A stretch of DNA of 44,058 bases from Bacteroidales bacterium (GCA_028702535.1 JAQVOR010000012.1:1-44058), one strand, 5' to 3'; positions 8,993 to 19,262 are shown, counted from the stretch's first letter. A program made the numbers and translations. The notes: generated by a model from the sequence alone, not told the origin.

Positions 8993-10459
8993 CTAATTCT
9001 GTTTATTTTTTATTAAATTTTTAATTTTTTCAATTTGACGCACAAAGTAAATACTTTTTTCGGGATATTTCAAACATAATTTTTCATAAGTTAAAATTGC
9101 TTTATCAAAGTGCTGTTGATTAACATATATTTTTGCTAGAGTTTCGCTAAATAATTCATCATTATCTGATAGCACTGTGTCTGTTGCAAATGAGCCATTA
9201 GGCGTATAGTTTTTTTGTGGTACTATTCGTGGGTCGGAGGCAATAAATTTATCTATTATTTCATTTTTTTGCTCTTTACTATCTAGTATTTTTTCTTCTT
9301 TGTTAAAATCAAAGTCAAGAAATTCCTCCTTTTTTAGCTCTGGCTTAACATATTCCTTATCAGATAAATTCTTTTTTTCTTCCCCTCCTATTTTTTCAAA
9401 ATCAATAATATCGTCAATCTCTATGTTTTTTGAATCTTCTTCTGCCACAGTTTTTTCTTGTGGGATAGCAATACCAATAGTATTATTGTCTTTTAAATTG
9501 ACATTTTCATCATTTTCAACACTAGATACTTGTAATTCTGCCAATCTCTGTTCAATTATTTTCTGCAAGTCGGAGATTTTATCATCTGAAATGGAAGTTT
9601 CTCTTACTACGTTAATATCTCCCGTTTTAATATCATTTATAGTTTGTAAAATTCTGTCAGCAGCCGAGGTATCAGTTTTATTGATGCTGTTTTCTACAGA
9701 ATCGCATAGTGGGCTGTCTATGAGATTGTTATCGCATGTTGCGTCTGCTGTTGCTGAAGCTTTTTCTGAAATATTATTTTCAACTTGTTCAGCAATTGGG
9801 GTAGTATCTTCATTATTGGCAACAATTTGACTGTCAACATCTATGTTTTTATCTTCTTCCCTAATCAAAGGTTTGGGTTCAATACTATCAAGTTTTGGTA
9901 ACTGCGTTTTGTTGATATTTTTAAGAACGAGATCTCCAACATTTTCTTCAATGATGTCAGGTTTTATGTTTTTATCTTCGCCGACAAGTGTGTTATCTTC
10001 GATGTTTTGCAGTTCTGCATCGTTATTTTTTACTTTTTCTTGTTTCGGTTTTAGGATTTCTTCGGTTGTACTAGGTATAGGTTGTTCATTTATTTGTTCA
10101 ATTTCTTTATTTAGAGCTTGTGTGTTTGTATTAGCTAGAATATTTGAATTAGTTTCAAAATCTTTTACTTCAACTATATCTTCAGTTGTTTCATTCTTTT
10201 CAATATATATTGTTTCAGAAGGCTGGTATTTATCTTCGATAATATGTTTAAGAACTTTTCTGTCTGGAACGTGTATAGCAGCAATTTTTAGTTTGCTTTC
10301 AAATCTAACATCGTTAATATTGTGCAAGTTTTTTGCATATAATACCCAAGCCGATTGAAAATGCGGGAATTCATCAATAAGTAAGTTTATTTCAGTGAGG
10401 CTTTTGTTATCAAGCGTCTTGAAATCTTTTACATATTCTATGAATTGTTCTTTATTCAT
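8993..10459 (-). CDS. TPR-like protein with a long acidic disordered middle
   Basis: 488 aa, no enzymatic motif. The N-terminal ~85 residues form a helical TPR-like segment (FPHFQSAWVLYAKNLHNI). Residues ~90-400 are low-complexity, rich in Glu, Asp, Asn, Ile and Lys, and probably disordered. The last ~65 residues form a clear TPR unit (FSETLAKIYVNQQHFDKAIL and onward). There is no signal peptide, so it is probably cytoplasmic. Its position between lptE and secG, with 2-nt gaps on both sides, is a recurring Bacteroidota arrangement and hints at a link to envelope biogenesis. The two long antisense ORFs over the middle arise from its skewed composition. Confidence 0.8.
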   Translation of the reverse strand: MNKEQFIEYVKDFKTLDNKSLTEINLLIDEFPHFQSAWVLYAKNLHNINDVRFESKLKIAAIHVPDRKVLKHIIEDKYQPSETIYIEKNETTEDIVEVKDFETNSNILANTNTQALNKEIEQINEQPIPSTTEEILKPKQEKVKNNDAELQNIEDNTLVGEDKNIKPDIIEENVGDLVLKNINKTQLPKLDSIEPKPLIREEDKNIDVDSQIVANNEDTTPIAEQVENNISEKASATADATCDNNLIDSPLCDSVENSINKTDTSAADRILQTINDIKTGDINVVRETSISDDKISDLQKIIEQRLAELQVSSVENDENVNLKDNNTIGIAIPQEKTVAEEDSKNIEIDDIIDFEKIGGEEKKNLSDKEYVKPELKKEEFLDFDFNKEEKILDSKEQKNEIIDKFIASDPRIVPQKNYTPNGSFATDTVLSDNDELFSETLAKIYVNQQHFDKAILTYEKLCLKYPEKSIYFVRQIEKIKNLIKNKQN

Positions 10460-10461
10460 TA

Positions 10462-10974
10462 TTACCAGTTAGCTACGGCTTTATTAAAAATATCAATTGC
10501 AAGCTCTTCGCTAATTTCTTGAATTAGGTTTGTTTCAACAGCCGAAAGGCTTTGTGAGCTTTGAAAATCTGCATATCTTGAAAAGCTTGTGTCAAAATCT
10601 TTTGTGGACTCTATGCTATTAGTATATTTAACTCTAACAGTTATTGTAAGTCTGTTTAAAGCTGCAGTTTCGTTACCTTGAAAGGATTGTGCTGTGACAT
10701 TATAGTTTGTTATTTCGCCTTGTAGTTTCAAGTCTCCATTATAGTTAATAAGTTCAAGGTTTGTTTGGGAGACAAATTTATCTTTTAGAGCTTCAGTAAA
10801 AACATTGCTTAGGTTTGGTTGTACTAAACTAGCACGGTTTTGGAAATACTCAATAGTGATAGTTTTAATATTTGCGTCAATATCTGCCCCAGTGAATGAA
10901 TAGCTACCTTTACATGAGTTAATAGTAACCAACCCCATGCAAATAAGAATAAAATATATAATCTTTATTTTCAT
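10462..10974 (-). CDS. lptE: LptE-family LPS-assembly lipoprotein
   Basis: 170 aa with a lipoprotein signal (hydrophobic stretch ending INSC, Cys at about residue 21). LptE plugs the LptD barrel and assists LPS delivery to the outer membrane. The family pattern is visible: SFTGADI near the N-terminus, a sheet-rich middle (TIEYFQNRA, LQGEITNYNV) and a C-terminal helix (ISEELAIDIFNKAVANW). The start overlaps the stop of the upstream sigma-54 regulator by 4 nt (ATGA), so translation is probably coupled. Confidence 0.85.
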   Translation of the reverse strand: MKIKIIYFILICMGLVTINSCKGSYSFTGADIDANIKTITIEYFQNRASLVQPNLSNVFTEALKDKFVSQTNLELINYNGDLKLQGEITNYNVTAQSFQGNETAALNRLTITVRVKYTNSIESTKDFDTSFSRYADFQSSQSLSAVETNLIQEISEELAIDIFNKAVANW

Positions 10975-12194
10975 TTTGTAATGTCGTATTCTTTAATTTT
11001 TCGATACAATGTTCTTTCTGAGATTCCTAATTCTTCGGCTGCTAATTTTCTTTTGCTATTGTTTTTTTCTAATGATTTGATTATTAATTCTTTTTCTTGT
11101 TCTTGCAAAGATAACACTTCTTCTACAAATTCTCCACGGTCTTCATAGTCGTCTTGGCTGTTTAAGTTATCATCATGGTATAGCGGTTTAATATCAGCCA
11201 TTTTAATGTCTTCATCAAAGTTTTTAACAATTTTTGTTCCGTAATCGTTAATTTTTACATCGGGACTTTGCTTAATAATGTTGTTCACGAGCATTTTTAG
11301 CTCATTCATGTCTTTTTTCATGTCAAACAAAACTTGGTACAGAATTTCGCGTTCCGAAGAAAAATCTTCAAATTGGTTTTGTTTTTTGATTACAGCTGGC
11401 AAGTTTGTCGAGTCAGCACCGACGAGATAAGATTTAAGAATATCAGCGGTTATAATCCTTTTTTCTTCGATAACAGATATTTGTTCTGTAATATTTTTTA
11501 GTTGTCGTATATTTCCAGGCCATCGGTATGTTCTTAACACCTGTATTGCGTCATCTGTAAGTTTAATAAGTGGCATACGATATCTGTCGGCAAAATCGGA
11601 GGCAAATTTTCTAAAAAGCAAGTGGATATCTTCTTGACGGTTTCTTAGTGGTGGGATAAATATCGGTACTGTATTTAGTCGATAGAATAAATCCTCTCTA
11701 AACTTACCTTTCGCCACTCTTTCGGATAAATCTACATTGGTTGCTGCAACCACTCTTACATTTGTTTTTTGACCTTTAGATGAACCAACTTTTATAAACT
11801 CACCTGTTTCTAAAACTCTAAGCAATCTAACTTGTGTCGAAAGTGGTAATTCGGCGACTTCATCCAAAAAAATTGTTCCTTCATTCGCTTCTTCAAAATA
11901 CCCTTTTCTATCGCTATGTGCACTTGTAAATGAGCCTTTAACATGTCCAAATAATTCGGAGTCGATTGTTCCTTCAGGAATAGCACCACAATTTACAGCA
12001 ATATAATTATTGTGCTTGCGTAAGCTTTGCGAATGTATTATCTGGGGAATTCTTTCTTTTCCTACGCCACTTTCACCAGTAATTAAAACGGATAAATCTG
12101 TTGAAGCAACTTGTACGGCAATATCTAAGGCACGATTTAAACCCGTCGCATTTCCAATAATTTCAAACCTTTGTTTTATGCTTTGCAAATCCAT
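10971..12194 (-). CDS. Sigma-54-dependent transcriptional activator without a receiver domain
   Basis: AAA+ enhancer-binding protein, 407 aa from the preferred start. Walker A GESGVGKE lies at 40-47. The sigma-54 contact loop reads GSFTSA rather than GAFTGA, and FLDEVAELPL is the Walker B region. The C-terminus carries a Fis-type HTH (NNSKRKLAAEELGISERTLY). There is no N-terminal regulatory domain. The open frame runs to 12206, but MDLQSIKQRF at 12194 is the usual family start. It heads the lptE-TPR-secG operon with an ATGA overlap to lptE. Confidence 0.87.
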   Translation of the reverse strand: MDLQSIKQRFEIIGNATGLNRALDIAVQVASTDLSVLITGESGVGKERIPQIIHSQSLRKHNNYIAVNCGAIPEGTIDSELFGHVKGSFTSAHSDRKGYFEEANEGTIFLDEVAELPLSTQVRLLRVLETGEFIKVGSSKGQKTNVRVVAATNVDLSERVAKGKFREDLFYRLNTVPIFIPPLRNRQEDIHLLFRKFASDFADRYRMPLIKLTDDAIQVLRTYRWPGNIRQLKNITEQISVIEEKRIITADILKSYLVGADSTNLPAVIKKQNQFEDFSSEREILYQVLFDMKKDMNELKMLVNNIIKQSPDVKINDYGTKIVKNFDEDIKMADIKPLYHDDNLNSQDDYEDRGEFVEEVLSLQEQEKELIIKSLEKNNSKRKLAAEELGISERTLYRKIKEYDITK

Positions 12195-12233
12195 AAATTT
12201 ATACACATCTATTATTTAAAATGCAAATTTAAT

Positions 12234-12241
12234 AAATTTCC
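12234..12241 (-). promoter_or_regulatory. -7 element for the regulator-lptE-TPR-secG operon
   Basis: Minus-strand TAAATTTG fits TAnnTTTG and lies about 40 nt upstream of the preferred ATG at 12194. Confidence 0.45.
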
Positions 12242-12368
12242 ATTAAATATATGACAAAATGTCAGGATATTTTCAGTTCACTAAAGTATCTAATGTGAAA
12301 TTTAGTTGTGATGCTTTAGTTTTATATACTGCTAATGAATAAATTGGCGCAATAATAAGTCTTAGTGG

Positions 12369-13082
12369 CTATTTTAGATAATCTTCGGCAACATCGATAC
12401 GTGGATTAGAACATTCATAAAATCTATAAAACGCAAATCGACGACTTAGTCCAAAACACGAACATTTGACATTTGCATAAAAGTATTTTAGTACATCTTC
12501 TATTTCATTTGCATTATTTACGTGCTCATATTTTAGTAAAGTTTCATATTTTAATTTGTATTTTAGTCTGAACTCAATTCCGCTTGTTAATTTCCATCCT
12601 AATTTCCAAAGTATTGTACCCTCGTTTGGAATAGAAACGCGTAATGTGCCTCCTGTTTTTAATAGTAGTCCCGTTTTTGCTACAACTTTTGGTAAATCAG
12701 TAATATGCTCAAATGTTGCAATTGAGGTAATTCTATCATATTGTTGAGATTTTTCAATTTCGGCAATATCTTTATATATCTTATTGACTTGAGGCAAATA
12801 TTTAGAGTTTTTGTATAACTCAGTAAATGGTTCTATTATGTCATAGGGCTTTGTGTTTTCATATTCAAACTGATTTAGTGTTCCTGCACCAATCTCAAGT
12901 GTTGACTTGTTTTCTACGTTTTTGACATCTCTTGCTACTTTTTTATGTAACCACGATTCCATCATTTTTGATAAGAATGATGCAGTAGTTGTACCCTCTC
13001 GATTTTTATGATAGTGCTCATTATAGATTTTTTGATAAGCATCAGATAAAACAGGTCTTGTTTTTGGATAGCTTGATAGCAT
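12369..13082 (-). CDS. Class I SAM-dependent methyltransferase
   Basis: 237 aa, Rossmann methyltransferase of the Methyltransf_11/23 type. The SAM motif I reads LEIGAGTLNQFEY (near residue 62), followed by an acidic position (DIIEP) and ITSIATFEHITDLP as motif IV/V. The N-terminus (about 1-55) is helical and the C-terminal ~70 residues may determine substrate. It is transcribed alone, divergently from the GT2 gene. The adjacent glycan genes make a sugar or lipid-carrier substrate plausible, but nothing in the sequence proves it. Confidence 0.75.
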   Translation of the reverse strand: MLSSYPKTRPVLSDAYQKIYNEHYHKNREGTTTASFLSKMMESWLHKKVARDVKNVENKSTLEIGAGTLNQFEYENTKPYDIIEPFTELYKNSKYLPQVNKIYKDIAEIEKSQQYDRITSIATFEHITDLPKVVAKTGLLLKTGGTLRVSIPNEGTILWKLGWKLTSGIEFRLKYKLKYETLLKYEHVNNANEIEDVLKYFYANVKCSCFGLSRRFAFYRFYECSNPRIDVAEDYLK

Positions 13083-13430
13083 ATTATAGTGTTTTAAAGA
13101 ATGTTCTATTAATATTTCGGCAAATGTAATGTAAATAATTGTTTTTATAAAAACATAGTTTCAAAATGTGGATATTTATTATTGAATTATTTTCGGTGCC
13201 ACTCGCTTATAGTTTTTTTTTGATAATTAAATATTTTTGTTTTAAACGCTTGATCTTTTTGTTAAACAGGCTGGTTGTAAAGGCTTTATAAGGGTTTTGT
13301 TGTTATTGTTTATGGGGCATCCTTAAGAAATGCTTAGTTAATAATCAAATGAGTTTTATTTTATTTTATAAAACATAAGTCTTAATTACCATAATAATTT
13401 TACATTTGTAATAAATATAATAATAATAAA
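13083..13430. other. AT-rich divergent intergenic region (348 bp)
   Basis: It separates the methyltransferase from the divergent GT2 gene. Apart from the -7-like TACATTTG near 13401 I see no ORF, repeat or stable hairpin. Confidence 0.4.
13401..13408 (+). promoter_or_regulatory. Possible -7 element for the GT2 gene
   Basis: TACATTTG matches TAnnTTTG and lies 22 nt before the ATG at 13431. The -33 region is not recognisable. Confidence 0.4.
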
Positions 13431-14375
13431 ATGACAAAGTCATTATCCATTATAGTTTCTGTTTACAATGAGCAAGACGGATTGCTACAATTTTGGGAAA
13501 GTATTTCTAAAAGTTTGTTGGAGTTAAAAGAATATCGACTTCGTTTAATTTTCGTGAACGATGGGAGTAAGGATGACTCCTCCGAAATTTTAAAAAAGAT
13601 ATCTAATGAGTCTAAAAACGGCAATATTTTGGTTGAGGTCATTGAGTTTTCGCGAAATTTTGGACACGAAGCAGCGATGATTGCTGGAATTGACCACACA
13701 GACGATGACATTCTGATTTGTATGGATGCCGATTTGCAACATCCTCCCGAATATATTGCCCAAATGTTAGAGCAGTATCAAAAAGGCTCTGAAATTGTTT
13801 TAATGAACAGGGTTAAAAGACATGATAAAATTGGCTTTAGTTCGTTCTCCAGCAAAGTTTTTTATAAACTTATAAATTGGCTATCTGAGAATAATTTTGA
13901 GAATAATGCTTCAGATTTTTTCTTAATTTCCCAAGATGTTGCAAATGTTTTAAAATCTAACTATAGGGAGAGAAATCGATTTTTAAGAGGTTTTATTCAG
14001 GTAATTGGATTTAGAATTAACACACTTGAGTTTGAAGCTCCTGCTCGTTTTGCCGGAATAAGCAATTACAATTTTAAAAGTCTTTTTAAATTAGGATTTA
14101 CGGCTATTTTTGCTTTTTCAAATAAACCATTAAAGATTTCGCTTTTTTGTTCGATAGCTTTTCTTTTGTTTTCATTTGTTTTTATTGTTTTTACATTAAT
14201 AGTCTATTTCTTTTATGACACTCCTCCCTCAGGATATACAACTATGGTAATATTACAAGCACTTGGTTTTACTGTAATAAGTTTTATGATTACAATATTA
14301 TCTTCATATTTTGGCAGAAGTTTATTTGAGATTAGAGATCGTCCAATTTATATTATAAAAAACATTAAAAAGTAA
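13431..14375 (+). CDS. GtrB/DPM-like family 2 glycosyltransferase
   Basis: 314-aa membrane-anchored GT2 of the GtrB/YfdH/ArnC type, which charges polyprenyl phosphate with a sugar at the cytoplasmic face. The N-terminal GT-A domain has the VYNEQDG start, the FVNDGSKDDS nucleotide-binding stretch (42-50), the metal-binding DAD at 99-101 (DADLQHPPE) and RERNRFLRG near 185. Two hydrophobic helices (about 232-260 and 270-292) follow, as in GtrB. It ends 12 nt from the stop of a convergent GT-C gene. A polyprenyl-linked sugar made here could feed the two adjacent GT-C proteins, as in the gtrA-gtrB-gtrII logic. No GtrA-like flippase is seen in the window. Confidence 0.85.
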   Translation: MTKSLSIIVSVYNEQDGLLQFWESISKSLLELKEYRLRLIFVNDGSKDDSSEILKKISNESKNGNILVEVIEFSRNFGHEAAMIAGIDHTDDDILICMDADLQHPPEYIAQMLEQYQKGSEIVLMNRVKRHDKIGFSSFSSKVFYKLINWLSENNFENNASDFFLISQDVANVLKSNYRERNRFLRGFIQVIGFRINTLEFEAPARFAGISNYNFKSLFKLGFTAIFAFSNKPLKISLFCSIAFLLFSFVFIVFTLIVYFFYDTPPSGYTTMVILQALGFTVISFMITILSSYFGRSLFEIRDRPIYIIKNIKK

Positions 14376-14387
14376 AATTAATTACGA

Positions 14388-16712
14388 TTAAATTATTTTA
14401 ACCGAGATATTGTTAATTTTCTCAATTGTAAATTCACAAGCTTCAGGATTCCATAAGAAAAACTTTAAATTAGACGGTTTATATTGTTTTAAATCATCTA
14501 AACTTATAATTTCACTAAAATCAATTTTTGAAATATCATAATATACTTTGCTAGTCCAATAGACAATCTCATTTTTGTCATCTCTAATTTCTACTACAAT
14601 CTGTATTTTATTGTCTTTTCGTTGATTACTTATTTCGAAGTTTGCGGATAGTGATATAGTTGAGTTTGTAGGTTCTAAAGGAATTGCTGCTGGTATAAAA
14701 CCGAGTGGGTAGGCATTTGTACTTTCTACAACAATTATGGTGTCAGTTTGGCTATAATAATTTAATAAAATCCTATCTTTATCAACAATATTTATTTTGT
14801 TTGTGTAATTCGTAATCATGTTTGAAATCGAAAACATTTCAGAATATATTTCCACCTCTGATTCGATTGAGAATGAGCTTATTTTATCATTTTTGTCGAT
14901 ATTATTAATATTTATTTGATTATAGCCATTGTTTAATTTAATATAATCGCTATTATTTATTATTGCCATTCTATTTTCGGTATTTTTGGGGTAAAAGGAG
15001 AACATAAAATCTTTTGTTGATGAGTAATAATAGATATCAGCTTTATTACAAGTTGCAGTTACAAATTGATCTTCCAAGTTGTCAAAATTAATAGTAGATT
15101 TATTTATTTCAGCAACGATAAACATAAAATTGGTGTTTTTCTGAGTATGAGTTTTTATAAATCTATATATTTTAGCTTCAGGATTTGCGTTTGTTAATGT
15201 TTTTAATTGTTCGTGATTTTTTGCGGTGTAAATAACTTTTTGGGATTTAAGCTGAATGTATGTAGCCCAATCAAAATATTGTGATGCAAGAACGTAACCC
15301 AGAGATTCCGACATATACATTTCGGGAGTGTAGATAATAGAGCCATCGTCTATATTGTTAAATGTGCCTTCTATTAATAGTTCATCTAGTAAAGTGAATC
15401 TAAGCTGACTTTTTTCCCAACCTCTGCTTAAATGGTCGTTTGAATAACTTGTAATTATTGATACATACCCAATTCCAAGACTTAATACTACAATAACAGC
15501 ATACTTTATATATTTAATTTTATGTGTCAATTTTATCAATAAATATGACATAAGTAAAATAATTAGCCAAACCCCAAAATAAGAATAATATGAAGTTACA
15601 TATCCTTTAATAGTCGCACTTTCGATAGCATTGTATTTTTCGGAAAGTCCCAAAATTGAGTGAGCCGAGATAGTAAATAAGAAAGCGACAAGTATCCCGA
15701 TTAGAATTTTTTTATACGATATTTTTTCATCAAAACGTAAGGCTATAAATACAAATAAAAACAACTGAATTATTGTATTTATAATTGTTAATAAGTTAGA
15801 GTTTTGTAAAACATGCCAAAAATTATTTATATGTCCAGTAGGTGACAAAGAGTTTTGAATAATAATATCTTGCGACAGATAATATAAATTAGTAGGTAAT
15901 ATTGTTTTTGTTAACTTAGTAATTATTGAGAGGTAGTTTGCAAAGTCAAAATTTTTTGCAAATGAGCTTCCGTGATATATTTCGGTTTCACTTAGAAAAA
16001 TTAGTCTAAAACCAAAGTAGAGTAAGACATATAAAACTGCAGCGGAAACTATTGGTATTAACTCTTTGTAAAAAGTATTGCTTTTTAATAGTTTTATTAA
16101 GCTTTTTGAGGACGATAAGTTTTTGAAGAAAATAAAAAAGCAAAAAAAGACTAGAAAAACTAGGTATGTTTCGTAAAATAAAATTGCGATAAAAAGAACT
16201 ATCGCAGAAAAAATAACGTATTTGTACTTTTGAGTTTCGGTGTATTTTATAAACAATAAGAAAGAGCAAATTAAAATTGAAAAGCTAAAAGTAAAATAAA
16301 AAGGATAGGCGATGAAAGGAATATAATAATTTGCGGAAGCACTTGTCGCCATAACAAGTAAGAGAAATAAAGCAAGTGCTAATTCTTTAGATTTAAAGAG
16401 TTTTTTAATAAGAATTGAAAACAAGGAATATGATAATAATAAGGAGAAGTTTTGAATTATCTTAGTTAATAAAAAATTATCGCCAATATATGGTAATGAA
16501 TACAATGGTTTTGTAATAATAAAATAAAACCTACCTGCAACTTTTGAATATGTCTGTGCATCACTAAAAAGAACTTGTCTTTTTAAGGTCATATAATTTT
16601 CGAGGTCATCGGCAGTAGTAAAACCAATATTAAAAAATGGAGCTAATGAAATAATTATGGTTAAACTAAACAGTAAGTAGATGAATAATTTTTCGTTGTT
16701 GATTTTATGCAT
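14388..16712 (-). CDS. GT-C-type polytopic glycosyltransferase-like protein, copy 1
   Basis: 774-aa membrane protein with about 11-12 hydrophobic helices in residues 8-430, then a ~340-aa soluble, probably periplasmic region. After the first helix comes GFTTADDLENY, whose paired Asp (35-36) is typical of GT-C enzymes using polyprenyl-linked donors, such as GtrII. A second conserved-looking loop is FYETYLVFL. I chose the ATG at 16712 (MHKINNEKLF) over the frame start at 16742. The trimmed length then matches its tandem paralogue (774 versus 773 aa). Inferred function: transfer of a sugar onto a surface glycan. The substrate is unknown. Confidence 0.7.
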   Translation of the reverse strand: MHKINNEKLFIYLLFSLTIIISLAPFFNIGFTTADDLENYMTLKRQVLFSDAQTYSKVAGRFYFIITKPLYSLPYIGDNFLLTKIIQNFSLLLSYSLFSILIKKLFKSKELALALFLLLVMATSASANYYIPFIAYPFYFTFSFSILICSFLLFIKYTETQKYKYVIFSAIVLFIAILFYETYLVFLVFFCFFIFFKNLSSSKSLIKLLKSNTFYKELIPIVSAAVLYVLLYFGFRLIFLSETEIYHGSSFAKNFDFANYLSIITKLTKTILPTNLYYLSQDIIIQNSLSPTGHINNFWHVLQNSNLLTIINTIIQLFLFVFIALRFDEKISYKKILIGILVAFLFTISAHSILGLSEKYNAIESATIKGYVTSYYSYFGVWLIILLMSYLLIKLTHKIKYIKYAVIVVLSLGIGYVSIITSYSNDHLSRGWEKSQLRFTLLDELLIEGTFNNIDDGSIIYTPEMYMSESLGYVLASQYFDWATYIQLKSQKVIYTAKNHEQLKTLTNANPEAKIYRFIKTHTQKNTNFMFIVAEINKSTINFDNLEDQFVTATCNKADIYYYSSTKDFMFSFYPKNTENRMAIINNSDYIKLNNGYNQININNIDKNDKISSFSIESEVEIYSEMFSISNMITNYTNKINIVDKDRILLNYYSQTDTIIVVESTNAYPLGFIPAAIPLEPTNSTISLSANFEISNQRKDNKIQIVVEIRDDKNEIVYWTSKVYYDISKIDFSEIISLDDLKQYKPSNLKFFLWNPEACEFTIEKINNISVKII

Positions 16713-16846
16713 ATTATTTAGTTTTGTTTTGGTTAAACCCATAAGTCAGCGGCATAAGTAAATAAGGTTCAACAGTTATACTTCGTGTTGAAAATATTAA
16801 TTGATATTTTAATAATTAAACGCTTAAAAAACATCTTTAATTGTTG

Positions 16847-19168
16847 TTAAATTATTTTAATTGAAGCATTGTTAATTTTCTTAATTGTAAATTCACAAGC
16901 TTCAGAATTCCATAAGAAAAACTTTAGATAAGACGGCTTATATTGTTTTAGATCATCTAAAATTATAATTTCATTAAAATCAATTATTGGAATATCATAA
17001 TACACATGGCTGGTCCAATATATAATTTCATTTTGGTCATCTCTAATTTCTGTTATAATCTGAATTTTATTGTCCTTTTGTTGATTACTTATTTCTAGGT
17101 TTACCGATAATGATATAGCTGAGTATGCAGACTCTAAAGAGGTTAGTGGTATAAATCCTATCGGGTAAGGATTTGTGCTTTCCACAACAATTAGGGTATC
17201 AGTTAGGCTATAATAATTTGTTAAAATCTTGTTATTATCAACAATATTTATTTTGTTTGTGTAATTCGTAATCATATTTGTGATAGAAAACATTTCAGAG
17301 TATATTTCAACCTCTGACTTAATTGAGAATGAGCTTATTTTATCATTTTTGTTTATGTTATTTATATTTATTTGATTATAGCCATTGTTCAATTTAATAT
17401 AATCGCAATTGTTTATTATTGCTGTTTTGTTTTCGGAATTTTTGGGATAAAAGGAGAACATAAAATCTTTTGTTGGCGAGTAATAATGGATATCAGCTTT
17501 ATTACAAGTTGCAGTTATAAATTGATCCTCCATACTTTCAAAATTAATAGTAGATTTATTTATTTCGGCAATGACAAACATAAAGTTTGTGTTTTTTTGA
17601 GTGTGAGTTTTTATAAATCTATATATTTTAGCTTCAGGATTTTGCTCTGCTAATAATGTTAGGTTTTTCGGATTTTTTGCAACATAAAAGTCTCTTTGTG
17701 ATTTAAGTTGAATATATGTAGCCCAATCAAAATCTTGTTCTGCAAGAAGACCACCCAAGGGGTCAGAATTTTGTATTTCGGGAGAATAAATAATAGAACC
17801 ATTTTCTACATTGTCAAATGCACCTTCTTTTAAAAGATCATCCAATAAAGTGAACCTAAGTTGGCTTTTTTTCCATCCTCTGCTTAAATGGTCATTTGAG
17901 TAACTTGTAATTATTGACACATAACCCAATCCAAGACTTAATACTACAATAACAGCATACTTTATATATTTAATTTTATGTGTCAATTTTATCAATAAAT
18001 ATGACATAAGTAAGATAATTAGCCAAACCCCAAAATAAGCAAAATATGAAGTTACATATCCTTTAATAGTCGCATTTTCGATAGCATTGTATTTTTCGGA
18101 AAGTCCCAAAATTGAGTGAGCCGAGATAGTAAATAAGAAAGCGACAAGGATTCCGATTAGGATTTTTTTATACGATATGTTTTTATTGAAACGTAAGGCT
18201 ATAAATACAAATAATGCCATCTGAATTATTGTATTTATAATTGATAATAAATTGGAGTTTTGTAGAATATGCCAAAAATTATTTATGTGTCCACCAGAAG
18301 ACAAAGAGTTTTGAATAATGTAATTTTGCGACAAATGATATAAATTAGTAGGTAGTATTGTTTTTGTTAAGTTAGTAATTAATGAGAAATAATTTGCAAA
18401 ACTGAAGTTTTTTGCAAAAGAGCTTCCGTGATATATTTCGGTTTCATTTAAAAACATTAGTCTAAAACCAAAGTAAAGTAAAACGTATAAAACCGCAGCA
18501 GAAACTATTGGTATTAACTCTTTGTAAAAAGTATTGCTTTTTAATAGTTTTTTTAAGCTTTTTGAGGACGATAAGTTTTTAAAGAAAATATAAAAGCAAA
18601 AAAATAATAGGAAGACAAGATATGTCTCATAAAATAAAATTGCAATAAAAAGAACTATTGCAGAAAAAATAACATATTTATATTTTTGAGTTTCTGTGTA
18701 TTTAAAAAATAGTAAAAAAGAGCAAATTAAAATTGAGAAGCTGAATGTAAAATAAAAAGGATAGGCGATAAAAGGAATGTGAAAATTCTCTGAAGCCGAT
18801 GTCGCCATAACAAGTAAAAGAAATAAAACAAGAGCTAATTCTTTAGAATTAAAGAGTTTTTTAATGAGAATTGCAAATAAAGAATATGATAGTAATAAGG
18901 AAAAGATTTGAATTATCTTAGTTAATAAAAAGCTATCGCCAATATATGGCAATGAATACAATGGTTTTGTAATAATAAAATAAAATCTACCAGCATTTTT
19001 TGTATAAATCCATGCTTCACTAAAAAGCATATGTTTTTTTAAACTCATATAGTTTTCGAGGTCATCAGCAGTAGTAAAACCAATATTAAAAAATGGAGCT
19101 AATGAAATAACTATGGTTAAAACAAACATTAAGCAGATGAGTAGCTTTTCTTGGTTGATTTTATACAT
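16847..19168 (-). CDS. GT-C-type polytopic glycosyltransferase-like protein, copy 2
   Basis: 773-aa paralogue of the downstream gene, same strand and architecture: DD after the first helix (TTADDLENY), about 11-12 helices, then a long periplasmic region. The ATG at 19168 (MYKINQEKLL) is preferred over the frame start at 19240, which adds 24 residues without family support. Identity with copy 1 is very high in the membrane region around residues 330-430 and in the HTQKNTNFMF segment. It drops in a loop near residues 450-510. Such local divergence could change specificity. The gap to copy 1 is ~134 bp. Confidence 0.7.
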   Translation of the reverse strand: MYKINQEKLLICLMFVLTIVISLAPFFNIGFTTADDLENYMSLKKHMLFSEAWIYTKNAGRFYFIITKPLYSLPYIGDSFLLTKIIQIFSLLLSYSLFAILIKKLFNSKELALVLFLLLVMATSASENFHIPFIAYPFYFTFSFSILICSFLLFFKYTETQKYKYVIFSAIVLFIAILFYETYLVFLLFFCFYIFFKNLSSSKSLKKLLKSNTFYKELIPIVSAAVLYVLLYFGFRLMFLNETEIYHGSSFAKNFSFANYFSLITNLTKTILPTNLYHLSQNYIIQNSLSSGGHINNFWHILQNSNLLSIINTIIQMALFVFIALRFNKNISYKKILIGILVAFLFTISAHSILGLSEKYNAIENATIKGYVTSYFAYFGVWLIILLMSYLLIKLTHKIKYIKYAVIVVLSLGLGYVSIITSYSNDHLSRGWKKSQLRFTLLDDLLKEGAFDNVENGSIIYSPEIQNSDPLGGLLAEQDFDWATYIQLKSQRDFYVAKNPKNLTLLAEQNPEAKIYRFIKTHTQKNTNFMFVIAEINKSTINFESMEDQFITATCNKADIHYYSPTKDFMFSFYPKNSENKTAIINNCDYIKLNNGYNQININNINKNDKISSFSIKSEVEIYSEMFSITNMITNYTNKINIVDNNKILTNYYSLTDTLIVVESTNPYPIGFIPLTSLESAYSAISLSVNLEISNQQKDNKIQIITEIRDDQNEIIYWTSHVYYDIPIIDFNEIIILDDLKQYKPSYLKFFLWNSEACEFTIKKINNASIKII

Positions 19169-19262
19169 ATCCTTTATTTTTTCTGTATATTTATTTATAA
19201 TAATAATAAGCAATTCGTAGCTTTGAAATTTCAATTGCAAATATAAACTTATCTCTCAAAAG

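Noticed and set aside
9300-10358. Two long plus-strand ORFs (176 and 171 aa) opposite the TPR protein gene
   Set aside because: They lie antisense to a low-complexity Glu/Asp/Lys-rich region, and their Ser/Phe/Leu-rich translation is what such a region gives on the other strand. No family is recognised.
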